Assembly: GCF_041737375.1 (NCBI RefSeq) | Contig: NZ_JBGSRV010000011.1 | Location: 26,645-90,644, forward strand | DNA from: Vampirovibrio sp041737375 | GTDB lineage: Bacteria > Cyanobacteriota > Vampirovibrionia > Vampirovibrionales > Vampirovibrionaceae | DNA: 64,000 nt | Direction of reading: 5' to 3' | In this document: positions 52,889 to 61,184 of the stretch, in pieces | Numbering within the stretch: the stretch's first letter is position 1 | Layout of the letters: every line of letters starts with the position of its first letter | The notes under the pieces: generated by a model | Databases searched by the model: none | What the model was told of the DNA's origin: nothing | What the model saw: only the letters and a program-made list of their open reading frames with translations | Translations under genes and position numbers: made by a program

Positions 52889-54325
52889 ATGCTGTTTAGT
52901 AGTCCGCTTTATTTACTGTTTTTAGCGCTGGTGGCCTTGGTGTACTGGTTGTTGCCACCCCGTTTTCGGGTGCCAATGCTGCTATTGGCCAGCTATTTGT
53001 TTTACATGAGCTGGAGCCCTCCGCACGGACTGATTTACGGCCCCTTAATTTTTGTGGATTCTCTATATTTCTACTGGTTGAGCCGAGCCATGGTGCGCTG
53101 GCCCCGGTTTAAAAAACAACTGCTCATTTTTGGGGTGACTACCGAGTTGGCTTTGCTGGCCTATTTTAAATACGCCAACTTTTTGGCCCAAACCGGCGAG
53201 CAAATTTTGCGGTTTTTACACCTGCCTGCCACCCCTCAGCACTTTGATATCTTTCTGCCGCTGGCCATTTCATTCACCAACTTTGTGCTAATTAGCTACC
53301 TTATTGATGTGTACCGTGGGCATGAAAAGCCGCACCCTTCCTTTATTCGCTTTGCGGCGTATGTGGCTTTTTTCCCGCATTTAATCGCCGGGCCCATTGT
53401 GCGGGCCAGCGAGTTATTGCGACAATTTGATCAGTCTCCCCGCTTTAGCCGAAGTCTGCTGGTGCAGGGGTTGCATCGTTTTTGTCTGGGGTTTTTTCTC
53501 AAGGTATTTATTGCCGACATTATAGCGGTGTATGTGGATTTGATTTTCGGGCATCCTGAATTGCAGGCGTTCAATACGGCCTGGATTGCGGTGTACAGTT
53601 TCAGCATTCAGCTGTTTTGCGACTTTTTTGGTTACACCCTCATGGCCCAGGGGTCTGCCCTGATATTGGGGTACACCTTGCCAGAGAACTTCAACGCCCC
53701 TTATTTCGCTAAAAACATGTCCGAATTTTGGCAGCGGTGGCATATTTCCCTCTCTCGCTGGCTGAAGGATTACCTGTATATCCCGCTGGGCGGGAACCGT
53801 GGGGGGCGGTTCAACACCTATCGCAATTTGTTTATCACCATGGGGCTGGGGGGCTTGTGGCATGGGGCCAGCTGGAATTTTGTGATTTGGGGCCTGCTGA
53901 ACGGGGTGTTTCTGTGTGGGTACAAGGCGGGCAACCATTGGGGCGTGAATCGTCTGATTCCAAAAGTAATGGCCATTTTTATGACCTTTCATGCGGTTTG
54001 CCTAACCCGTGTATTTTTTCGGGCGGAAACCCTACCGCAGGCTTGGCACATGCTGAATGCCATGGTTCATCCCTTTCGCTGGCAGTTCCTTCAGGCACCG
54101 GCGGGTAGCGTGGAACAGGGGCTTTCCTTTATCAGTTCCGAAACCGCTTTGCTGATGGTGCTTTTGTTTTTAGGTGCTCATGCCTTCATTCGATTTGTCA
54201 AACCTCGCCTCACCAGCCTTTTTTGGCGAGAAACAAGCATTACCGCCGCTTATGGGGTGTTTCTCTATTTTCTGTTCACGGTGGGGGGCAGTTCCTCCCA
54301 GCAGTTTATTTACTTTCAATTTTAG
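52889..54325 (+). CDS. MBOAT O-acyltransferase (AlgI-like)
   Basis: 478 residues with about ten membrane helices. FSSPLYLLFL start, LAISFTNFVLISYLIDVYRG, FFPHLIAGPIVRASELLRQF, FWQRWHISLSRWLKDYLYIPLGGNR (split here by position) and GLGGLWHGASW with the catalytic His are AlgI/PatA hallmarks. It passes acyl groups across the inner membrane to an exported acceptor polymer. The usual PIGISFFTF is changed to PLAISFTNF. Forms an operon with the SGNH-like gene 15 bases downstream. Confidence 0.93.
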   Translation: MLFSSPLYLLFLALVALVYWLLPPRFRVPMLLLASYLFYMSWSPPHGLIYGPLIFVDSLYFYWLSRAMVRWPRFKKQLLIFGVTTELALLAYFKYANFLAQTGEQILRFLHLPATPQHFDIFLPLAISFTNFVLISYLIDVYRGHEKPHPSFIRFAAYVAFFPHLIAGPIVRASELLRQFDQSPRFSRSLLVQGLHRFCLGFFLKVFIADIIAVYVDLIFGHPELQAFNTAWIAVYSFSIQLFCDFFGYTLMAQGSALILGYTLPENFNAPYFAKNMSEFWQRWHISLSRWLKDYLYIPLGGNRGGRFNTYRNLFITMGLGGLWHGASWNFVIWGLLNGVFLCGYKAGNHWGVNRLIPKVMAIFMTFHAVCLTRVFFRAETLPQAWHMLNAMVHPFRWQFLQAPAGSVEQGLSFISSETALLMVLLFLGAHAFIRFVKPRLTSLFWRETSITAAYGVFLYFLFTVGGSSSQQFIYFQF

Positions 54326-54340
54326 GGAAATGCCGCCTGT

Positions 54341-55516
54341 ATGACCGCCCCCCTTTCATCCAGTTCGCCGCCCACCAGCCCGCCGATAGCGAGCGCTCAT
54401 TCTTTTCGGCCCATTTTGCTTGGCGTGCTTGGATTTTTGATATTGAACGGGCTGTTTACGATTGTTGTCACTTGCTCTTCCCTCAATGCCCGCTTTAACT
54501 TTAGTTATGGCAACTTCCTGCCGGTCAAGCTCAAAATGCTGCAAGCCCAGCAACCGGAACAAACCAATGTTCTGTTTCTGGGCACTTCGCAAACCAACAA
54601 TGGATTTATCCCCACGGTGTTCAATCGCCGCTTTGGCCATGGCGCTCACAGCTTTAATGTGGGCTTGCCCAATAACCGCTACGATATCATGCAGGCCTAT
54701 CTGCGCTTTCATCAACGGCAATACGGCAAACCCCAACTGATTCTGCTGGAATTAAGCCCGTCGCTTCAGGAAAAAGACGCCCAGCTTTATTATTTGCCCG
54801 CCCTGTATTATCGAACACTGCTGGAGCAAGCCCCCTCTCTGGCTGGCACCCTGATGGCCAACCCCTTACTAGCCAACAACGTAAAGCAGGAGCTGTTTAC
54901 CTCTGCCTTCAGTAGTTTGCGGCAGTATCGCTATACTTTTTCCCCGGTGAACTTGCTGGGCAAGGTGAGCGATAAGCTAACCGGGAGCCTAGCCCTGCGG
55001 TTGCCTATGGCCAATGCCCAATCGCCCGAAAAGCAGCCTTTGGAACCTGCTTTGGAAGAATCTGAACAAGAAGGCCCCCCACCCGCCTGGGTAAGCGAGG
55101 CCATGCTGGCAGGCGGGTGGTATCCCAAATCGCAAAGCAGGCATATGAAAACGCCCCAGGGCATTCGGGCCAGCGTGGCCCAAGCCCGCAAGTATTATAT
55201 CGATCCCCAATCGGCGGTGCATTTTGAAAAACTGGAAGCCTTGCTGGCTTACTGCCAGAGCCAGGGCATTCCGGTGGCGCTGGTCACCTGGCCCAACCAC
55301 CCTGCTTATGTTCGGGAATTTCAAAAATCACCCTTATCCGCCCCCTATCAACAGGGGCTGGCCCGCCTTTTAAAGCGGCACCCGGTGGCACGGGTGGATT
55401 TGAACCACCATTTGCCTGTCCATCAGGGCCCTCTGTTTGCCGATCCCCGCCACCTCACCCCGGAAGGCGCCCGTTTGTTTTCAGAAAAACTGGCGGCGGT
55501 GTTAAGCCCATCCTAA
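54341..55516 (+). CDS. SGNH-like acyltransferase partner (AlgJ/DltD-type)
   Basis: 391 residues. One membrane anchor (about 28-46), then a periplasmic SGNH-like domain: FLGTSQTNNGF with the nucleophile serine, LPNNRYDIMQAY (Asn), and a terminal FADPRHLTPEGA with the Asp-x-x-His pair. It should receive acyl groups exported by the MBOAT partner and attach them to a polymer. Residues 225-245 are an acidic proline-rich insert. The polymer acceptor is unknown; the glycan cluster is a candidate. Confidence 0.78.
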   Translation: MTAPLSSSSPPTSPPIASAHSFRPILLGVLGFLILNGLFTIVVTCSSLNARFNFSYGNFLPVKLKMLQAQQPEQTNVLFLGTSQTNNGFIPTVFNRRFGHGAHSFNVGLPNNRYDIMQAYLRFHQRQYGKPQLILLELSPSLQEKDAQLYYLPALYYRTLLEQAPSLAGTLMANPLLANNVKQELFTSAFSSLRQYRYTFSPVNLLGKVSDKLTGSLALRLPMANAQSPEKQPLEPALEESEQEGPPPAWVSEAMLAGGWYPKSQSRHMKTPQGIRASVAQARKYYIDPQSAVHFEKLEALLAYCQSQGIPVALVTWPNHPAYVREFQKSPLSAPYQQGLARLLKRHPVARVDLNHHLPVHQGPLFADPRHLTPEGARLFSEKLAAVLSPS

Positions 55517-55679
55517 AACTGAAGCGTCTGGTTTTTTGTTTTTTAGGGCGAATGAAATGAGGCTTTGAAATCGGGAAGGATTTGATCCCGATTGACCCTT
55601 TGTGGAATACTACTGCTTGAATAAAGTGTTCAGCTTACACCATCACCCTCACTCGCTTTAAATAGGAAGGAATTTCCGA

Positions 55680-56972
55680 ATGACAGCTTCCTCGATTCCT
55701 CATGTGGTTATCGTCGGCGGTGGCTTTGGCGGATTATACGCCGCTCAGGCATTGGGCAACCAGCCGGTCAAGGTTACGCTAATCGACAAGCGAAATTTCC
55801 ACCTTTTTCAGCCCTTGCTCTATCAAATCGCCACCGGCAGTTTGTCGCCCGGTGATATTGCTTCCCCGTTACGCACGGTGGTTAAAAAATTCGATAACGT
55901 CCAGGTGATTATGGATGAAGTACTGGACATTAACCCGGATGCCAAAACCCTCACCCTCAAGCAGAAGGGAGAAGGGTTTTCCTACGATATGCTGGTGCTG
56001 GCCACCGGCGGTATGACCCATTATTTCGGCAATGATTCCTGGATGGAGCATACCCAAAGCCTTAAAACCGTGGAAGAGGCGCTGGATATGCGTCGCAAGA
56101 TTTTTCTGGCTTTTGAGAAGGCCGAGCAGGAACCCGATCCTCAAAAACGGGAAGCCCTGCTGAATTTCGTGATTGTGGGCGGTGGCCCGACTGGTGTAGA
56201 GCTGGCCGGGGCTTTGGCCGAGCTTTCCCGCTTTAGCATGCCCGCCGATTTTAAAGGTATTGACTGCCGCACGGCCCAGATTATTCTGGTGGAAATGGGG
56301 CCACGGGTGCTGGGCGCCTACCCGGAAGATCTCTCCAAAAAGGCTGGAGAAACCCTGGAACGCCTGGGTGTGACCCTAAGAACCCGAACCTCGGTTACCA
56401 ATATTGAGAAAGGGTTGATTACCCTGTCATACGATGGGCAGACCGAACATATTTCGGCTGGGACCATTTTATGGGCGGCAGGGGTCAAGGCTTCGCCGTT
56501 GGGTCAGTTGCTTTGTGAAAAAACAGAGTGTGAGCTGGACCGGGGCGGTCGGGTGATGGTGGAGTCGGACTTGTCGGTTCCCGGACGCCCGGATATTTTT
56601 ATCGTCGGCGATCTGGCGAACTTTTCGCATACCCCGGATAAGCGCCCCTTGCCGGGTGTGGCCCCAGTGGCCATGCAGCAAGGTCGTTATATTGCCAAGC
56701 TGCTTTTGAATCGACGCAAGGGCAAGCCCGTTAAGGCGTTTAACTATATTAACAAGGGAAACTTGGCCGTTATTGGCATTAACGAAGCCGTTGCGGATCT
56801 GAACAACGTTCATTTAAGCGGTTTTCCAGCGTGGTTTATCTGGGCTTTCGTGCATGTCATGTACCTGGTGGAATTTGATAACAAGGTACTGGTCATGATG
56901 CAGTGGCTATGGGCCTTTTTCACCCGCCGCCACAGCGCCCGCCTGATTACCGGAAAAGGCTCTTACGACTGA
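55680..56972 (+). CDS. ndh: Type II NADH dehydrogenase
   Basis: 430 residues with AGGAAGGAA before the ATG. FAD motif VVIVGGGFGGLYAA (9-22), NFHLFQPLLYQIATG, second Rossmann VIVGGGPTGVELAGALAE (NADH), IPVTILWAAGVKA-like segment, and IVGDLA-FSH with the FAD tail. The C-terminal amphipathic helix with LVEFDNKVLVMMQW is the membrane anchor of Ndh-2. It passes electrons from NADH to quinone without pumping protons. Confidence 0.93.
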   Translation: MTASSIPHVVIVGGGFGGLYAAQALGNQPVKVTLIDKRNFHLFQPLLYQIATGSLSPGDIASPLRTVVKKFDNVQVIMDEVLDINPDAKTLTLKQKGEGFSYDMLVLATGGMTHYFGNDSWMEHTQSLKTVEEALDMRRKIFLAFEKAEQEPDPQKREALLNFVIVGGGPTGVELAGALAELSRFSMPADFKGIDCRTAQIILVEMGPRVLGAYPEDLSKKAGETLERLGVTLRTRTSVTNIEKGLITLSYDGQTEHISAGTILWAAGVKASPLGQLLCEKTECELDRGGRVMVESDLSVPGRPDIFIVGDLANFSHTPDKRPLPGVAPVAMQQGRYIAKLLLNRRKGKPVKAFNYINKGNLAVIGINEAVADLNNVHLSGFPAWFIWAFVHVMYLVEFDNKVLVMMQWLWAFFTRRHSARLITGKGSYD

Positions 56973-56998
56973 TTTATGCGACTGAGTAGGAGTGGCGT

Positions 56999-57352
56999 TT
57001 ACTTTTTTTGATCGTTTTCAAGTGCCTGAGTAAACGCGTCCCGCTCAACAGCTTCAGGGTCATAAACCACATTTCCATTCTCGGTAATCGTTAAATGCTC
57101 CCGTTGATAACCCAGTTCGGTAAGTCGCTGGACTTCCTTCTGCGTTTCGTCGTCTTTTACCGCTTGGATAAAAGCGTCTTGCTCAACGGCTTCAGGATCG
57201 TAAACCACCGTTCCATCCTGATTAACGACCAGATGATTCTGTTGATACCCCTGTTTTATCATTTCCTCAACCTGCTTGCGGATTGCCTGCTTCTGGGAGG
57301 TGTTAAAATTGGGTTGGTTATCTCGTGATGGATCACTGCCCTGGTTTGCCAT
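56999..57352 (-). CDS. Small protein with duplicated YDPEAV motif
   Basis: 117 residues; start at 57352 with GGGAG nine bases upstream (57394 is an alternative). Two copies of an about 33-residue unit: GYQQNHLVV...GTVVYDPEAVEQDAF and GYQREHLTI...GNVVYDPEAVERDAF. Each unit looks like helix, strand-turn-strand and helix. No signal peptide. Function unknown; it follows the zeta-toxin-like gene on the same strand, 170 bases after it. Confidence 0.65.
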   Translation of the reverse strand: MANQGSDPSRDNQPNFNTSQKQAIRKQVEEMIKQGYQQNHLVVNQDGTVVYDPEAVEQDAFIQAVKDDETQKEVQRLTELGYQREHLTITENGNVVYDPEAVERDAFTQALENDQKK

Positions 57353-57436
57353 AAATCTTAACTCCCGCGGCTTAAAAAACTGCAAATTTGGCATCGTACT
57401 TATCCCTAACTTTCATTATACCGCTTTGTAAATAAC

Positions 57437-57475
57437 CTTTTACCTCGCCCCTCTTGCAGAGGACTGGGGTAAAAG
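57437..57475 (-). terminator. Candidate stem-loop terminator of the zeta-like gene
   Basis: CTTTTACC and GGTAAAAG form an outer stem, with CCTC/GAGG inside. Located between the zeta-like gene's end and the next gene. The T-tract is poor, so this is tentative. Confidence 0.35.
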
Positions 57476-57564
57476 AGCTGAAAAACCGAGGCGATTAGGC
57501 TTGGGCTTTTCGTTGTTACTTTATAAGGTAAAACAAAAGTTAAAAGTGCGTAGATTCCGAGACT

Positions 57565-58551
57565 TTACCCGTTTTGTACCAGAATTGGTTTTTGGCCCCA
57601 AGGCACGTTGGTATTAAAGTGACTAAACTCACTAACCAGTCCCGGTTTGCTCTTTACCGATTCAAAAACCCGCTGTGGTAAGTTGCCCACGGTGTTGAGC
57701 GCGTAATCAGGCGACACCATCTGGATGACGCCGTCAGGCTTGGCCGCTCCGGCTTTAGCCCTTGCAATCACTCGCTGTGCTGAAACTTGCGGTGGAACAT
57801 CCGCCAGGTGCAAGCCTACTTTGTAGCCCTTGCTTTTAGCCACCTCAATCATTTTGATTAAATCGGCTTCATTACGCCCTACAATCGGGTGGACGATGTT
57901 GTCACCGTTGTTCATGGCTTTAACCAACATTTGATTGGCGACTTTTGCGGAAGCCGGGTGAACCGCATTGGTGCCAAGGCCGTTCTTATATCCTTCGATT
58001 TGAGGCTTGATGGCGTCCGAATCAATGACCATGGCCCCATGTTTTTTGCTTAATGGGTCAACCAGTACAGAAGATTTGCCTGAGCCAGGAGGGCCAACGA
58101 CCAGATGAAGCTGCTTCCCTTTTTCTGTAGCGCCTTTGCCATAGTTTTTGCTTATTAGAGTGGCCACTTGATCATCGGCTATTTTGGTAACGGGTAATGC
58201 CTTTTGCTGGGCTTCTATGCTTTTAATCCACTGGATTTCACGCTCTGAGAAGACCTCGTTCAGTTTCCATTGTCTCTCAGGGGTTGTAGGAATTTTAGAC
58301 GCTTTTGCCGTAATACTGACTTCATCTCCCTGATGGGCCACTGAGTTTGCCGTACTGGTTTTCGGCTGCTTGGAGAAACTATCGGCTGCCTCTGTCAGGA
58401 TTTCGGCATTCCTTTTGCCACCAGCCAATAGTTCATCGTTTACTATATTTTTTTGTTTGTTAAACGCCTGAATTCCGTCATTCAAAAACTCTTTAGCAGA
58501 CTTTGGCGCACTGGAAGTGCCCATAGTGGCTAATGCTTTCGCGTTTATCAT
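57565..58551 (-). CDS. Zeta-toxin-like P-loop kinase
   Basis: 328 residues, GGGGG five bases before ATG. The N-terminal 150 residues are charged and helical with no known domain. Then VVGPPGSGKSS (Walker A, about 158-168), DSDAIK (general base Asp of zeta toxins), HPASAKVANQML, and GYKVGLHLADVP with VIARAKAG (an arginine patch). Zeta toxins phosphorylate UDP-GlcNAc and block wall synthesis. No epsilon antitoxin follows or precedes, so it may be an effector or domesticated kinase. Confidence 0.8.
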   Translation of the reverse strand: MINAKALATMGTSSAPKSAKEFLNDGIQAFNKQKNIVNDELLAGGKRNAEILTEAADSFSKQPKTSTANSVAHQGDEVSITAKASKIPTTPERQWKLNEVFSEREIQWIKSIEAQQKALPVTKIADDQVATLISKNYGKGATEKGKQLHLVVGPPGSGKSSVLVDPLSKKHGAMVIDSDAIKPQIEGYKNGLGTNAVHPASAKVANQMLVKAMNNGDNIVHPIVGRNEADLIKMIEVAKSKGYKVGLHLADVPPQVSAQRVIARAKAGAAKPDGVIQMVSPDYALNTVGNLPQRVFESVKSKPGLVSEFSHFNTNVPWGQKPILVQNG

Positions 58552-58809
58552 TTATTCCCCCACTTGAACCCCATTACCTGCTGTTTATAAATTTATAAAA
58601 ACGACTCTCAAGATTTTGTGAACAAGATCATAAGATCTCGTAACAGTTTTATTGAACCTTTAGGAAAAATCCTGCCAAGCTTCAACGCTTCATGGATTGG
58701 CTGATTTGCTTGGTTTTTGTCGCAAGTTGTCGCTGGTTTTAGGCTTTTTATTGTTCGGGGTGTAATAATCCCTGGAGTAATGGCCAACAGCGCTGGGGAA
58801 GGAGTAAGC

Positions 58810-58815
58810 TATAAT
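58810..58815 (+). promoter_or_regulatory. Candidate -10 box of the membrane kinase gene
   Basis: TATAAT 36 bases before the ATG at 58851. No convincing -35 at the right distance. Confidence 0.35.
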
Positions 58816-58850
58816 TTATAAGGATTTACAGAACATAGCTGGAAAAGCGC

Positions 58851-60845
58851 ATGGGATTCCTCAAAAGACTGATTAAAGAAAAAGAGCTGGTCATGATTCT
58901 GCTGGCCGGATTGGGAGTGATCCTGATCCTGGATGTGCTGCTGGCGGAAGGGTTTAATAAAGATCAGCGCAACCGTCAGGTATTGGACGCTGAGCGCTTG
59001 CAGGCCAAGGTGGAATCGTCTCTGGAAGAGCATGTAACGGCCTTGATTGCCCTGAAAGTGGTGTATCAGAACTTTACAGACATTACCCATTACGATTTTC
59101 AGCAATATGGCAAATCCATTACCTCTACCCTGGGCGGTTTTCAACGCTTGCTTTACATTGACCCCAAGCTGAGCATTCGGCAGGTGTACCCCCTGACCCC
59201 TGAAAACACAGGGCTTTATAACTACTCCCTGCTGAAACAGGGGGAAATGACCCAGGCTTTGCTGAGCGCCAAGGATTCGCAAAATGCCTCTACTTCGCGG
59301 CTGATTCCCTTTTTAAACCATCCCAAAAGCTTTTGGGCTTTTATTCCCATTTATCGTAATAACCCCCGCAAAGACTTTTTGGGCTATGCGGCCGGTGAAA
59401 TTTCCATGGAAAAGGTGTTCCAGCCGTTGGCCCCTTCTTTTTCGGCTTATCAAATTCAGTTGATTGATCCGGCTGGGGTGAAACTGTTTGAGCATGTGAC
59501 CATTAACCCGGATTTAAATAAGCGGGTTTACACTTCCCGGTTTAATTTGCTGGGGCAAAAGTGGAAACTCCAGCTCAACCCGGTCAATTCTCCCACCGAA
59601 ACCCTGTTGTTGCAGCGAGGAAGCTTGTGGGGGGGCGGTCTGCTGATTTTATTCCTGATTGGCCTAGTGATCATGAGCTCCAAGCAGCATAAATCGGAGT
59701 TGGAAGAGGCTCAAAAGCAGTTTGAGACTATTTTTGAAGCGTCGCCCGATGGGATTTTGCTGCTGGATGACAAGCTGAATCTGCAAATCTCCAACCCGGT
59801 CATTCGGGAATGGCTGGGCAAATCGGAAGCGGATTTGCGGGAGCAGAATTTTTTCCAGCTGTTTGAGTGCCAGTGCCCCAATATGGGGAAATGCGGTGAG
59901 CTGTCTCATTTGTTATGCACCACCAAAAAGTTTGCGGTGGATTTACCCAATGTGCTGGAAACACGGGTGATTGATCCCCCAGAAGGCAACCCAAAAACCT
60001 TGCGCCTGAATGCTTCTCGTATTACCCAGGAAAAAAACGGGAAAAAAGAACACGGCTTTATTTGCGTTATGGGTGATATTTCTACCCTGAAGGAACTGGA
60101 GCGGGTGAAGGAAAATTATGTGGCCACCTTAACCCATGACCTGAAAACTCCGCTTCTGGCTCAGCAAATGGTACTGGAAACCCTGGGCAATGGCATTATT
60201 GGCCCCATTAACGATGAGCAGAAGAAGCTTTTGCTGGGGGCTAAAGACAGCGTTCACGATTTGGTGGATATGGTCAACAGCACCTTGCTGTTTTATAAAC
60301 TGGAATCGTCCCATGTGCGTCTGCACCGCAAGAAATCCCAGTTGGCGGGCCTGGCCAAAGAAGTGATGACCACCTTGCAACCCTTGGCGGAAAAGAAAGA
60401 TGTTTTGCTAGAGCTGGATAGCGCCATGGCGTTGCCCGATGCCTGGATTGATGTGATTCAGATGAAGCGGGTATTCCATAACTTGTTGTCCAATGCCATT
60501 AGTTACGGGCGTAAGGGTTGTCCCATTCGGGTCAGCATTGCAATGGGCGGTGTGACCGATGGGGAAGAGCATCTGCTGGTTGAGTTTTCCAATGAGGGCA
60601 AGGGCATTACCCCGGAAGAGCTGCCCAGAATTTTTGATAAGTACTATTCCCTATCTCGCAAGTTCAAGCAAATTGGCACCGGGCTGGGTTTGTATATTTC
60701 TCGTAAAATTGTAGAACTTCATGGCGGAAAGCTTTGGGCCACAAGCGAAGTAAATAAGGAAACCCGTTTCTTTGTTTCTCTGCCAGTGGTGCAGCAGGTG
60801 GAAAAAGCCCCCGATAAGCTGGCGAACCCGGTAGAGGCAGGATGA
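58851..60845 (+). CDS. Membrane histidine kinase with periplasmic sensor and Cys-rich PAS
   Basis: 664 residues. Membrane helices at about 14-32 and 264-280 bracket a periplasmic sensor of about 230 residues, CHASE1-like (FQRLLYIDPKLSIRQVYPL, GFYP-type loop). A PAS domain (290-415) carries a cysteine cluster FECQCPNMGKCGELSHLLC. HisKA has THDLKTPL (His about 427) and the ATPase has LLSNAISYG, EGKGI, GTGLGLYISR. The acidic G1 motif reads FSNEGKGI, in which the canonical Asp is replaced by Glu/Asn-like residues. No response regulator nearby. Confidence 0.9.
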   Translation: MGFLKRLIKEKELVMILLAGLGVILILDVLLAEGFNKDQRNRQVLDAERLQAKVESSLEEHVTALIALKVVYQNFTDITHYDFQQYGKSITSTLGGFQRLLYIDPKLSIRQVYPLTPENTGLYNYSLLKQGEMTQALLSAKDSQNASTSRLIPFLNHPKSFWAFIPIYRNNPRKDFLGYAAGEISMEKVFQPLAPSFSAYQIQLIDPAGVKLFEHVTINPDLNKRVYTSRFNLLGQKWKLQLNPVNSPTETLLLQRGSLWGGGLLILFLIGLVIMSSKQHKSELEEAQKQFETIFEASPDGILLLDDKLNLQISNPVIREWLGKSEADLREQNFFQLFECQCPNMGKCGELSHLLCTTKKFAVDLPNVLETRVIDPPEGNPKTLRLNASRITQEKNGKKEHGFICVMGDISTLKELERVKENYVATLTHDLKTPLLAQQMVLETLGNGIIGPINDEQKKLLLGAKDSVHDLVDMVNSTLLFYKLESSHVRLHRKKSQLAGLAKEVMTTLQPLAEKKDVLLELDSAMALPDAWIDVIQMKRVFHNLLSNAISYGRKGCPIRVSIAMGGVTDGEEHLLVEFSNEGKGITPEELPRIFDKYYSLSRKFKQIGTGLGLYISRKIVELHGGKLWATSEVNKETRFFVSLPVVQQVEKAPDKLANPVEAG

Positions 60846-60860
60846 CTGACTTGATGGTGC

Positions 60861-61046
60861 ATGATGGATGAGTTTTTCATTTGCGCTTTTTGTTTTCAAA
60901 AAAATTCGGTGTTTATCGATCCCTCAGGGGGCCAGAACCAGCGATACGTGGAAGATTGTCAGGTCTGCTGTCAGCCGAACCGGTTGTCTATCTGGTGGGA
61001 TGAGCTGGAAGAGGCTTATGTGGCCGAGAGTGAACCGGAAAGCTGA
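60861..61046 (+). CDS. CPXCG-type cysteine-rich protein
   Basis: 61 residues (60 if the second ATG is used). CAFC, then VFIDPSGGQNQRYVEDCQVCCQPNRL identifies the CPXCG/UPF0150-like cysteine-rich family (shared core YVEDCQVCCRP). Four cysteines should bind zinc. The first pair reads CAFC where CPYC is usual. Function unknown. It lies 15 bases after the kinase gene and may be co-transcribed. Confidence 0.8.
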   Translation: MMDEFFICAFCFQKNSVFIDPSGGQNQRYVEDCQVCCQPNRLSIWWDELEEAYVAESEPES

Positions 61047-61184
61047 TTTCTGGATTTTGATGCCTCTGGCTTAACAGTGCTTTGGGATTGCATCCGGCAT
61101 TGGGGATCGTATGGTATGTTGAAATTCCCGCTTGGTATGAGTGGGAGCATTTGAATGTTTTGAGCGCGTATTTAGGTTTTTGTA

